A stretch of DNA of 12,398 nucleotides from JBBQKP01 sp038326995 (GTDB lineage Bacteria; Planctomycetota; Phycisphaerae; Tepidisphaerales; Tepidisphaeraceae), in contig JBBQKP010000093.1 in NCBI GenBank assembly GCA_038326995.1, positions 1-12,398 of the forward strand, in the 5' to 3' direction. Below the pieces are notes generated by a model that searched no databases, had not been told where the DNA came from, and saw only the letters and a list, made by a program, of their open reading frames with translations. Position 1 is the stretch's first letter, and the number at the start of each line of letters is the position of its first letter. Positions 1 through 6,730 of this stretch are shown here, piece after piece. A program made the translations under genes and the position numbers.

Positions 1-1296
1 CCCCTGCCCGACTCGGGCCCGATCGCGGAGGTTTTGCCCGCGACGCTCGGCACGATCACCGCTCTGCCTGACGGCACATTGCAACGGCAGATGGTTGGCG
101 TGCGATCGGGCGCGGTTCGACTCTCGACCGATGCATCGAAAATAAGTGCGTCGAGTGACAAGCTATCCAGCGCCTGGTCGAAACTGGGATTGGGCAACAT
201 CACGGTCTTCGACTTCGATCTCACTGGAATTCCAGCGAATGCGGCGAGGTCAAAAGCAGTTGATTTTCCAATCCCCGACCTGCTGCCGCCCGGGGCCGTG
301 AAAACGCAACTCGCATGGAATTTTCCTGAGACCGAGCAATCTAGGTGGAGCGAAGGTCTCGACGATCTGATGAAAATCGACGGCGTTCGGCCCATCGATT
401 TTCGCGTCGTGCTTGGCATTCTTGGTGTGCTCCTGGTGCTGGTGGGGCCGGTGGATTGGTACCTGCTGAAGCTCACGGGCAAGCAGCCCTGGACGTGGTG
501 GACGACGACGGGCTGGGTGCTTCTGGCAAGCGTGGCGGTGCTGTGGTACGCGAACTCGACGCGAAGCAGCGAGACGTTTTTCCGGTCACGCGTTATTGAA
601 ACTGAAATCGACGGGCAGCGAACGAACGAGGCCTCGCTCGTGGGTTTATATTCCGGGCAAGGCGGGCGCTTTCGCATCGATGTGCCGGGAAGTGTTCCGG
701 GCAGTGTTCCGGGTAGTGCTGTGATCAGTGACACCGACAGCGCGGGATGGTGGATGCCCGCGAACCTCGTCAACTTCGGCCGGCGTTCGATCAGCACGCC
801 CATGACGTTCTTTCAAGACCAGCGGCAAACGATTCCAGCCGAACTCCGGCCGGGCCGATGGGACGTGCGCGTGCTTCAGGGCCTGCGAACGCGAACGGGC
901 CCGGGCCGCATTCAGGCGAAGCTCGTGAGACAGGGCAATCGAATCACAGGCACGGTGACGAATATTGGCAAGGAAACGCTGATCGGATTTGCGGTCTCGA
1001 CGACCGCCGATGCGCCGTACGAAAGTTCGAATGTTCAGGCCGAGTTGCGTGCGGGCGACGTCACACTACGTGCGGGCGAATCCAGAGCAGTCGATGTATC
1101 GATTGCGCAGAATGCCAGAGACGACAATTCACCGCCGACGTTTGTCCACATTTATGCAGACATCCAAATGGATGCGGAAGACCCAACCGCCAACGGCCTG
1201 ACGTTGACTTCATCGTCCGGCGACGACACGAATGTGAAATCCAAACACGTTCGAACGCTGCGGGCGCACATCACCAACATAGAGACAGCAAACTGA
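1..1296 (+). CDS. C-terminal part of a two-TM membrane protein (5' end outside window)
   Basis: The reading frame is open from base 1, so the gene starts before the window and the TTG at 34 is only an internal Leu codon. About 431 residues are visible. An N-terminal stretch ends in a sandwich-like region (GNITVFDFDL near 193-222). Two hydrophobic helices follow at about 406-468, ending in GPVDWYLL, and 490-552. The rest is a roughly 240-residue soluble, beta-rich region likely outside the membrane. The arrangement of a soluble domain, a GPVDxxLL transmembrane helix, a second helix and a beta-rich tail resembles planctomycete and firmicute membrane proteins found beside ABC-2 transporters; this is from memory. 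An in-frame VPGS triplet repeat lies at 682-717. The stop falls 51 bases before the ABC ATPase start, so co-transcription is likely. Function unknown; a role linked to the transporter is inference. Confidence 0.75.
   Translation, partial: PLPDSGPIAEVLPATLGTITALPDGTLQRQMVGVRSGAVRLSTDASKISASSDKLSSAWSKLGLGNITVFDFDLTGIPANAARSKAVDFPIPDLLPPGAVKTQLAWNFPETEQSRWSEGLDDLMKIDGVRPIDFRVVLGILGVLLVLVGPVDWYLLKLTGKQPWTWWTTTGWVLLASVAVLWYANSTRSSETFFRSRVIETEIDGQRTNEASLVGLYSGQGGRFRIDVPGSVPGSVPGSAVISDTDSAGWWMPANLVNFGRRSISTPMTFFQDQRQTIPAELRPGRWDVRVLQGLRTRTGPGRIQAKLVRQGNRITGTVTNIGKETLIGFAVSTTADAPYESSNVQAELRAGDVTLRAGESRAVDVSIAQNARDDNSPPTFVHIYADIQMDAEDPTANGLTLTSSSGDDTNVKSKHVRTLRAHITNIETAN
682..717 (+). repeat. 12-bp tandem repeat, three copies, coding VPGS-VPGS-VPGS
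   Basis: Units 682-693, 694-705 and 706-717 are GTGCCGGGAAGT, GTTCCGGGCAGT and GTTCCGGGTAGT. Each differs from its neighbour only at one or two third codon positions. The unit is a multiple of three, so the frame is kept. It lies in a loop-like stretch of the membrane protein's soluble tail. Confidence 0.9.
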
Positions 1297-1347
1297 CAGC
1301 TGCCGAAGTGAATCCGCCGAACTGACAGCCGCCGAATTGAATTCGCC
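1292..1347 (+). repeat. 29-bp imperfect tandem duplication between two genes
   Basis: Copy 1 is 1292-1320 and copy 2 is 1321-1347, ending directly before the ATG at 1348. Both begin ACTGACAGC and match at 24 of the first 27 positions. Copy 1 contains the TGA stop (1294-1296) of the upstream gene. The duplication therefore makes up the whole spacer between the membrane-protein gene and the ABC ATPase gene. Neither copy has a good Shine-Dalgarno sequence. Confidence 0.85.
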
Positions 1348-2301
1348 ATGACGCAAGACCACACATCCGAGATCGCCGTCGAAACCATCGGCCTGTCCAA
1401 GCGGTTCGGCGGTCTGATGGCGCTGACTGATCTCTCAATCACGCTTTACCGCGGCGACGTGTTCGGCTTCATCGGGCCCAATGGCGCGGGCAAGAGCACG
1501 ACGATGAAAATACTTTGCGGCCTGCTTCAGCCCACCAGCGGAACCGCTCGCGTCATGGGCCACGACGTCACCACGCACGGCGATTTCGTCCGGCGCAATG
1601 TCGGCTATATGCCCGACAGCTTCGGTGTGTACGAAGACCTCACCGTGGCCGAATACCTGGACTTTTTCGCCAGTGCCTACGGCCTGCCTCGCGCCCAGCG
1701 ACGCCTGACCGTTTCCAAAGTGCTCGACCTCACCGAACTCTCCTACAAGCAGGATGCACGCGTCGATTCCCTCTCTCGCGGCATGCAGCAGCGCCTGGGC
1801 CTGGCGCGTGTGCTCGTCCACGACCCGCCCGTGCTTGTGCTTGACGAACCCGCCAGCGGACTCGACCCGCGAGCCCGAATTGAAATTCGCGAACTCCTCA
1901 AAAGTCTCCAACAACTCGGCAAGACCATCATGGTCTCGAGTCATATTCTTTCTGAGCTGGGCGAGTTCTGTAACAAGCTGGGCATCATTGAACGCGGCAA
2001 GCTGGTCATCTTCGGCACGCAACGCGAACTCGCAGACCGCGCCCGCGCCAGGCCCGTCGTGGTCGTGCAGATTCCCAAAGAAACAGAGCGCGCGAAGCAG
2101 TTGCTTCAGGCCGACCCGCGCATCGAATCCATCGAGCACAACGGCACGGAACTTCGCGTCGCGCTGAAGGACGTCGAGCTGCATCACCAGTTCGTCCTCG
2201 AGCAACTCGTCGCGGCCGGGATCATGATTGACTCATTGGCGATGCAGGAACTGAAGCTCGAAGAAGTGTTCATGCGACTGACGCAGGGCATCGTCAATTA
2301 A
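1348..2301 (+). CDS. ABC transporter ATP-binding protein (ABC-2/DrrA-CcmA type)
   Basis: A 317-residue ATPase subunit that would energise an ABC-2-type exporter at the inner face of the cytoplasmic membrane. Walker A is GPNGAGKST at residues 43-51. The signature is LSRGMQQ at 141-147, Walker B is VLVLDEP at 161-167 with catalytic Glu166, the D-loop is SGLDP, and the H-loop histidine is His198 in SSHIL. About 100 residues follow the nucleotide-binding domain, as is usual for DrrA/CcmA-like subunits. The start ATG is preceded directly by the 29-bp duplication and has no Shine-Dalgarno sequence, so translation may be coupled to the upstream gene. No multi-span permease lies downstream; the partner must be upstream of the window or elsewhere. 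The substrate cannot be inferred. Confidence 0.95.
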   Translation: MTQDHTSEIAVETIGLSKRFGGLMALTDLSITLYRGDVFGFIGPNGAGKSTTMKILCGLLQPTSGTARVMGHDVTTHGDFVRRNVGYMPDSFGVYEDLTVAEYLDFFASAYGLPRAQRRLTVSKVLDLTELSYKQDARVDSLSRGMQQRLGLARVLVHDPPVLVLDEPASGLDPRARIEIRELLKSLQQLGKTIMVSSHILSELGEFCNKLGIIERGKLVIFGTQRELADRARARPVVVVQIPKETERAKQLLQADPRIESIEHNGTELRVALKDVELHHQFVLEQLVAAGIMIDSLAMQELKLEEVFMRLTQGIVN

Positions 2302-2356
2302 GGCGTCATCGAATGAACAAGCGATTTCACTGATTCAGCATTTCCATTTTTGCCGC

Positions 2357-2362
2357 TATGCT
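2357..2362 (+). promoter_or_regulatory. Putative -10 element TATGCT, leaderless start at 2371
   Basis: TATGCT lies 8 bases before the ATG at 2371, which has no Shine-Dalgarno sequence. No clear -35 was seen. A transcript from here would begin almost at the start codon. The call rests mainly on the same arrangement recurring at other starts in the window. Confidence 0.35.
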
Positions 2363-2370
2363 CGTTCTTG

Positions 2371-3111
2371 ATGGCTGAAGCAAAGCGTTCATTCCTCAGA
2401 CGACTCCTCATCGGGCCCGCGACTCTCATCCCGACGTTCATCATGGGCACGGCCTTGCTCATGGGCGGGGCGTCGCTCATGTACGACCAGCCTGAATTTA
2501 TCTTCATCCTTTTGGGTACCTACCCGCTGGCATACCTCGCGACCGTCGCCACACGATATTTCGTTCGCGGCGACCGACTGGCGATGAAGGTACTCACCGA
2601 CGAGATCGAGCACCGCCAGCGCGCCGCAGAACTCGAACTGGATCAGCTTCATCAACGCTTGGGCCGTGACAGCGACACCAGGCCCGAGCGGTTCCTTCGC
2701 GACCTGCGGGCCCTGCGTGCGAGGCTGACGCAGCAATCTTTTTTCGGCGGCAAGCACGTTTCGCCCGACATGATGAGCAAGGTGGAGGAGCTTTTTGGCA
2801 TGAGCGTCGCCGCGATTCGCAGGTCGGCCGATCTTTGGGAAAGCAGCCAGACGCTCAACACGCGTGAGGCGCGCGACTCAATGCTGCTTCGCCGCGAGAC
2901 GATCCTGGCCGAGGTCGGTCAGGGCGTGAACAAGCTCGCCTCCACGCTCGACCGGCTTCAGCAGATCGCCCTCGAAGGCGACGGCAATGAGGTTGAACTG
3001 CTTGGCAAGGCACGCGACGAACTCGACCAGAGCCTCGAAGTCGCCAGGCGGGTTGAAGAACGCATGCGCGAGTTTTCGGGCGGTGCGTCGCAGCAGTTGC
3101 GAACGCAGTAG
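2371..3111 (+). CDS. Two-TM membrane protein with long coiled-coil cytoplasmic tail, unknown function
   Basis: I do not recognise this 246-residue protein. ATG at 2371 (MAEAKRSFLRR) is preferred to the in-frame TTG at 2350, because it puts a basic stretch directly before the membrane and places a TATGCT hexamer 8 bases upstream. Hydrophobic helices lie at about residues 13-35 and 43-64, joined by a short loop. The remaining 180 residues are charged and helical (Glu/Arg/Leu-rich, heptad-like), predicting a coiled coil, probably cytoplasmic by the positive-inside rule. No catalytic motif is visible. It follows the ABC ATPase by 69 bases. A link to that transporter is possible, but the putative promoter argues for separate expression. 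A structural or scaffold role is only a guess. Confidence 0.8.
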   Translation: MAEAKRSFLRRLLIGPATLIPTFIMGTALLMGGASLMYDQPEFIFILLGTYPLAYLATVATRYFVRGDRLAMKVLTDEIEHRQRAAELELDQLHQRLGRDSDTRPERFLRDLRALRARLTQQSFFGGKHVSPDMMSKVEELFGMSVAAIRRSADLWESSQTLNTREARDSMLLRRETILAEVGQGVNKLASTLDRLQQIALEGDGNEVELLGKARDELDQSLEVARRVEERMREFSGGASQQLRTQ

Positions 3112-3178
3112 ACTGAAAAGAATAGTCCGAAAAAAAGTTGCACGCCGGCACGAATCAGCCGACATTCCTGATCACGTG

Positions 3179-3634
3179 ATGGACCCTGCCGATTCAACTT
3201 CAGAAGCACCGAACCAGCTGGCGATTGCGCCGGGCGTTGTGGTTCACGAGTCGTTGTTGCGTTTTCGGTTTGTTCGTGCGCGCGGGCCGGGCGGGCAGAA
3301 TGTGAACAAGGTTTCCAGCGCGGCCGAGCTTCGGGTGAGCATGGAGGATTTGGCGAAGGTCATGCCTCTGGATGCGATTTCTCGGCTGAAGACTTTGGCT
3401 GGATCGAAGTTGACACTCGACGGCGAGCTGCTCTTTTTCGCCGACGATTCTCGCACGCAGGAGCAGAACCGGGCCGAGGCGATCCGCCGATTGCGTGAGC
3501 TTGTCGTCGAGGCGATGAAGAGGCCCAAAGCTCGGAGGAAATCAAAGCCGAGCCGCGCATCTAAGCAGCGCCGGCTCGACTCCAAAAAACGCCGCTCGAA
3601 CATCAAGGCCAATCGAGGCGGAGAGTGGTCGTAA
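3179..3634 (+). CDS. arfB: ArfB (YaeJ), alternative ribosome-rescue peptidyl-tRNA hydrolase
   Basis: ArfB releases nascent peptides from ribosomes stalled on truncated mRNA by hydrolysing peptidyl-tRNA in the P site. The 151-residue product has the family layout. A short class-I release-factor catalytic domain carries GGQ at residues 38-40 in RGPGGQNVNK, where Gln40 positions the water. A strongly basic C-terminal tail follows (about residues 114-148, Lys/Arg-rich, including RRLDSKKRRSNIK) and should enter the empty mRNA channel. Length fits the family (about 140 in E. coli). The frame is open further upstream, but ATG 3179 gives a normal N-terminus, whereas earlier starts would overlap the preceding gene. 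The codon-recognition domains of RF1/RF2 are absent, which excludes a true release factor. Confidence 0.93.
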   Translation: MDPADSTSEAPNQLAIAPGVVVHESLLRFRFVRARGPGGQNVNKVSSAAELRVSMEDLAKVMPLDAISRLKTLAGSKLTLDGELLFFADDSRTQEQNRAEAIRRLRELVVEAMKRPKARRKSKPSRASKQRRLDSKKRRSNIKANRGGEWS

Positions 3635-3658
3635 GGCCGTCGCTTGTTTGTTTACCGA

Positions 3659-4462
3659 TCATTGCCTCTTCGACTCATCAATCCTGGCCATCATTTTGTC
3701 CAGCTTCTGGTGCAGATTCATGACTTCAAGCTGCGCCTTTTGATTCACCTGATGGTCGAGATCGTTCTTTAGTTGTTCGCGCGAGCCCGCCCGGCTCTGT
3801 GCGATCATAATGAAGAAGGAGATGAACAGCGCCTCCACCGCAAGAATGATCGAAAGCAGCGCCCACGGGTATGGGTCGAAGGCGCGGTCTTTCAAAAAGT
3901 AATTTGAAATGGTCCAGAGGATGAACCACGAGACGTGAATGATGATGCACGCCGGGCTGGCGACGATGTTCGCGATTTTCTCACTCGCGTGTTGCCAGCG
4001 GGTCTGACGTTCTTCGAACACGACATTGGCGTTGGGCACGCCGCGAAGTTTTTCAAGTGTTTCGCGCTGTCGTGCGCCAAGCGTCGAGAGAACGTGAATG
4101 GCGGCGTCGGGATATTTTCGCAGGAAATTGAAGAAGTCCGTTCGATCCAGGCCCAGAAGCTGCGTCTCTGAGAGCGTGCGGATGGTGGCGGTTCTCGGGC
4201 CGGCATCGAGCAGAGACAAGTCGCCGAAGAACGCGCCGGGGCCCAGAGTCGCGAGCGTGATTTCGCGACCCGCTTCGTCGGGAGCGCTGACGGCGACCTT
4301 TCCGCGCTGTACGAGATACAGGTCGTCGCCGCGATCGCCGACCCAGAACACGACCTTATTCGTCTCGAACTCAATGGGCTTGAGCAGGTTGAGAAGCCCG
4401 TCGAGTTCTTCGTCTCCGAGTCGGGCGAAAAGGGGAATGTTTTTGAGAATCTCTTTGTCCAT
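3659..4462 (-). CDS. Cyclic nucleotide-binding domain fused to DUF1003 membrane domain
   Basis: A 267-residue fusion. Residues 1-125 form a Crp/cNMP-binding fold, with the phosphate-binding cassette around 79-95: FGDLSLLDAGPRTAT, including Arg90, where many members have FGE. Residues 145-267 match DUF1003: a FEERQTRWQ lead-in, two transmembrane helices at about 170-190 and 200-221 separated by FDPYPW, and a helical tail (DHQVNQKAQLEVMNLHQKLD). No DNA-binding domain is present, so it is a membrane sensor-like protein and not a transcription factor. ATG 4462 is preferred to the in-frame ATG at 4474. It starts directly with the cNMP fold, and the four extra residues are encoded by a 10-bp direct repeat. 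The gene is convergent with arfB and divergent from the gene at 4597. Ligand and effector are unknown. Confidence 0.9.
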   Translation of the reverse strand: MDKEILKNIPLFARLGDEELDGLLNLLKPIEFETNKVVFWVGDRGDDLYLVQRGKVAVSAPDEAGREITLATLGPGAFFGDLSLLDAGPRTATIRTLSETQLLGLDRTDFFNFLRKYPDAAIHVLSTLGARQRETLEKLRGVPNANVVFEERQTRWQHASEKIANIVASPACIIIHVSWFILWTISNYFLKDRAFDPYPWALLSIILAVEALFISFFIMIAQSRAGSREQLKNDLDHQVNQKAQLEVMNLHQKLDKMMARIDESKRQ

Positions 4463-4484
4463 AGGCAGTCCCATATAGGCAGTC
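4461..4484. repeat. Direct repeat of ATAGGCAGTC over the start of the cNMP-DUF1003 gene
   Basis: ATAGGCAGTC occurs at 4461-4470 and again at 4475-4484, a 14-bp period. On the minus strand each copy places an ATG at its end: 4462 (preferred start) and 4474 (alternative in-frame start). On the minus strand TATATG (plus 4472-4477) also lies 9 bases before the preferred ATG and may serve as a weak -10 element. Confidence 0.7.
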
Positions 4485-4509
4485 GGTCGCGTTTGGCGTG
4501 AAGCGTAAT

Positions 4510-4542
4510 TGGGATTTCAGTCGTCAGGCGGAGCTTATCCCA
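4510..4542. promoter_or_regulatory. Inverted repeat TGGGAT-N21-ATCCCA in divergent intergenic region
   Basis: A perfect 6-bp inverted repeat (4510-4515 and 4537-4542) lies roughly midway between the divergent starts at 4462 and 4597. It could be an operator or a weak hairpin. A 6-bp match can arise by chance in a 134-bp gap, so this is a candidate only. Confidence 0.25.
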
Positions 4543-4581
4543 GACTCAGGCCCGCGAGTAGCATGAGGGGGCGATTCGCGG

Positions 4582-4587
4582 TAGCAT
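4582..4587 (+). promoter_or_regulatory. Putative -10 element TAGCAT, leaderless start at 4597
   Basis: TAGCAT lies 9 bases before the ATG at 4597. The start has no Shine-Dalgarno sequence. GTAGCAT also occurs 24 bases earlier (4558-4564 region). No convincing -35 was seen. Confidence 0.3.
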
Positions 4588-4596
4588 TGATCGACT

Positions 4597-5487
4597 ATGG
4601 ACGCACAGCGGCGACACCAGCTTCAGGAAAATGAACTCGCAAAAGCTCTTGGCGAAAGTCCGGATTTTTTCAGGCGAAATCTCAATCTATTCCTGCTGAT
4701 CATCACTTTGGTGCTGCTCGTGTGGGTCTTCCTGAACTACCGAGCCCGCGCCAACGAACAAACGCAGGCATTGCTCTCCGAAGGAATCGGCGGAGCAAGA
4801 AACATGCTGGAGCAGCTCAGCAGCACGAATTTGCAGGCGGTGTTGATCACCGAGCAGCGTCAGCGCGCAGTCGAAAGCACCAAGACCCTCGCCGCCAGCG
4901 GACTAAACACAACCCCGCCCGATCTGGCGTTCTTCGCCGACATGCAGCAGCGAAACAACGAACGGCGAATTCTACTTGCGCGTGATATCGAAACATCGAT
5001 TGAGAGTGTGCTGCAGGCGTCGCCCTCACCCGCGCAACACGCGATGGCCCTGCTCACCCGCGGCGACCTGTATTGGAATTTGGCGAACTTGCCGACGGCA
5101 CTGCTTTCCACCACCAGGCCTGTTGAAGGCGCGAGCACGAGTGCCACAACCCGCACGTCGCCGGAGTTTCTGCAGCTTGCGGAGGACGATTACCGCAAAA
5201 TTTTGACCGATCATGCCGACAGTCGCGACCCGGTCATTCAGGCGCTATTCGCGCTTGCTGCGATCGAGGAAAACCGTGGCGAATGGGACAAGGCCAAGGC
5301 CCTCTACACGACCATCGAATCTGAAAAACTCGCCTTGGACTATCATAAGAAAGCAGCCAAGGCCAAACGCGAGGCAGTTGCGAAGATTCGCGCGCCTGTA
5401 AGCCTTGAAGGGGTAAGCCTTGAAGGAAAGTCGAGCACCTTGCCAACTACCTTGCCCGCCACCTTGCCGGCAAACGCGATCGAATAA
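4597..5487 (+). CDS. Single-pass membrane protein with TPR-like soluble domain, unknown function
   Basis: A 296-residue protein with a short charged cytoplasmic N-terminus, one strong transmembrane helix at residues 29-48 (LFLLIITLVLLVWVFLNY), and a helical soluble domain. The clearest TPR-like stretch is near residues 190-262, with alternating Ala/Leu helices and the phrase GEWDKAKALY. The topology (N-in single helix plus periplasmic TPR-like domain) resembles YfgM-type proteins, which assist the Sec translocon, but sequence similarity is too weak to name it. The last 30 residues are low-complexity and built from two tandem repeats. Forty bases separate the stop from the rluD-family start. 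Co-transcription is possible. Function unknown. Confidence 0.8.
   Translation: MDAQRRHQLQENELAKALGESPDFFRRNLNLFLLIITLVLLVWVFLNYRARANEQTQALLSEGIGGARNMLEQLSSTNLQAVLITEQRQRAVESTKTLAASGLNTTPPDLAFFADMQQRNNERRILLARDIETSIESVLQASPSPAQHAMALLTRGDLYWNLANLPTALLSTTRPVEGASTSATTRTSPEFLQLAEDDYRKILTDHADSRDPVIQALFALAAIEENRGEWDKAKALYTTIESEKLALDYHKKAAKAKREAVAKIRAPVSLEGVSLEGKSSTLPTTLPATLPANAIE
5398..5427 (+). repeat. 15-bp tandem repeat, two copies, coding VSLEG-VSLEG
   Basis: Units 5398-5412 (GTAAGCCTTGAAGGG) and 5413-5427 (GTAAGCCTTGAAGGA) differ at one base. The repeat is in frame and lies in the disordered C-terminal tail of the membrane-anchored TPR-like protein. Confidence 0.92.
5437..5472 (+). repeat. 12-bp tandem repeat, three copies, coding TLPx
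   Basis: Units 5437-5448, 5449-5460 and 5461-5472 all begin ACCTTGCC and differ only in the last four bases, giving TLPT-TLPA-TLPA. The array starts nine bases after the VSLEG repeat, so two unrelated arrays sit side by side at the end of one gene. Confidence 0.9.
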
Positions 5488-5527
5488 ACTGGGTGTCGTG
5501 AATCCTGCTTAGTCGTCTTCCAGAACC

Positions 5528-6691
5528 GTGCCTCAAGAACCCGACCATCTCGACCTCGAAAAGCCAGCCGATGCAATTGGCGCGGGTGAACCGGGTTTAG
5601 AAAATTCGGACGAAACAGCTGATGAGACAGCGGACGAAATCCCTGACGCCGACGGCGTGGTGGCGATGCGTCACTTCACGTTCAAGCTCGGCAAGACGCT
5701 CGACCGCCGCATCGATCAATATCTTGTGGACCGCATCGGCTACCTGTCTCGCAACGAGATTCAACGGCTGATTGTTGAGGGCTTTGTCACGGTCAACGGC
5801 AAGAAGAGCAAGAGCAGCTATCGGCCGCGTGAGAACGATATTGTGAAGCTCGAAGCCCCGCCGCCGCGGGCCGCGACGATCGAGCCCGAAGACATTCCCA
5901 TCGACGTCATCTACGAAGACGAGCACGTGCTGGCGATCAACAAGCAGACGAATCTGATCGTCCACCCGGCCCGGGGTGTGTGGAACGGAACGCTCGTCAA
6001 CGCTCTGATTTACTACGGCATGAAAAACGGTGCGAAGTTCTCCAGCCTCAACGGTCCCTGGCGTCCCGGCATCCTGCACCGACTCGACCGCAACACCACG
6101 GGAATCATGCTCGTGGCCAAGAGCGACGAGGCCCACTGGCGCATCGCCCGGCAGTTCGAAAATCGAACGATTCAGAAGACCTACATGGCGCTGGTTCACG
6201 GCGTGCCGCAATTCATCTCCGACGTCATCGACGCACCCATCGGCCGCGATAAATTCATTCGCGAGAAGATGGCCGTCCGCAAGCTCGATACCGGCGCGAA
6301 GGATGCCGTCACACGATACGAAGTGAAGCAGCAGTGCACATCCACGCCGGGCGAGGTCTGGCGATTCATCGACGACAAGCGGCTTGTCACGCACGCCGAG
6401 AAGTTCGCACTCGTAAAGCTCAGCCCCAAGACCGGCCGTACGCATCAGCTTCGCGTTCACATGTCTCACCTGGGTCATTCGATCGTGGGCGACACGATGT
6501 ACGGCGGGCGCGCGGTCGAGGCCATCGACGGCTCGTGGCAGTTCGCGCGTCAGGCGCTGCACGCGTACGAACTCACCTTCACGCACCCCATCACGCTCTT
6601 GCCGATGACGCTCGGTGCGAAACTCCCGGCCGACATCGCGCAAATCCTCAACACGTTTGGCGCGACCGACGTCGCAGACATGTCGGCGTGA
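5528..6691 (+). CDS. rluD: RluA/RluD-family 23S rRNA pseudouridine synthase
   Basis: The enzyme converts uridine to pseudouridine in RNA. The layout is RluD-like: an S4 RNA-binding domain at about residues 57-108, then the catalytic domain with motif HRLDRNTTG at 184-192 (nucleophile Asp187), and RTHQLRVHM further on. At 387 residues it is longer than the usual 310-330. Residues 1-46 are acidic and low in complexity (DETADETADE at 28-37). About 25 extra residues (CTSTPGEVWRFIDDKR region) lie between RYEVKQ and FALVKLSPKTGRTH. GTG 5528 was chosen because the frame stays open to it. ATG 5666, directly before the S4 domain, would remove the acidic tail and is a serious alternative. The exact target uridines cannot be read from sequence. 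Confidence 0.9.
   Translation: MPQEPDHLDLEKPADAIGAGEPGLENSDETADETADEIPDADGVVAMRHFTFKLGKTLDRRIDQYLVDRIGYLSRNEIQRLIVEGFVTVNGKKSKSSYRPRENDIVKLEAPPPRAATIEPEDIPIDVIYEDEHVLAINKQTNLIVHPARGVWNGTLVNALIYYGMKNGAKFSSLNGPWRPGILHRLDRNTTGIMLVAKSDEAHWRIARQFENRTIQKTYMALVHGVPQFISDVIDAPIGRDKFIREKMAVRKLDTGAKDAVTRYEVKQQCTSTPGEVWRFIDDKRLVTHAEKFALVKLSPKTGRTHQLRVHMSHLGHSIVGDTMYGGRAVEAIDGSWQFARQALHAYELTFTHPITLLPMTLGAKLPADIAQILNTFGATDVADMSA
5609..5632 (+). repeat. 12-bp diverged tandem repeat coding DETA-DETA
   Basis: GACGAAACAGCT and GATGAGACAGCG are adjacent in-frame units with three third-position differences, followed by a partial third unit (GACGAA). They sit in the acidic N-terminal extension of the RluD-family protein. 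Confidence 0.65.
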
Positions 6692-6692
6692 C

Positions 6693-6723
6693 TTGTCCGG
6701 TATGGTTTTCCCGGGCCTATACT
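6693..6723 (+). promoter_or_regulatory. Putative promoter for the PTPS fusion gene
   Basis: TATACT at 6718-6723 is a good -10 match placed 7 bases before the GTG at 6731. A possible -35, TTGTCC at 6693-6698, is 19 bases away, longer than ideal. There is no Shine-Dalgarno sequence, and transcription would start at or within a base or two of the start codon. Confidence 0.45.
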
Positions 6724-6730
6724 CCTTTAC

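Noticed and set aside
1435..2205. 256-residue open frame on the minus strand
   Set aside because: It is antisense to the ABC ATPase, whose Walker, signature and H-loop motifs are all present on the plus strand.
2350..2370. TTG at 2350 as start of the two-TM coiled-coil protein
   Set aside because: The ATG at 2371 is stronger, and the TTG would lie upstream of the putative -10 element TATGCT.
5597..6643. 348-residue open frame on the minus strand
   Set aside because: It lies fully opposite the RluD-family gene, whose catalytic motifs are clear. The antisense product has no recognisable domain and arises from the G+C-rich codon pattern.
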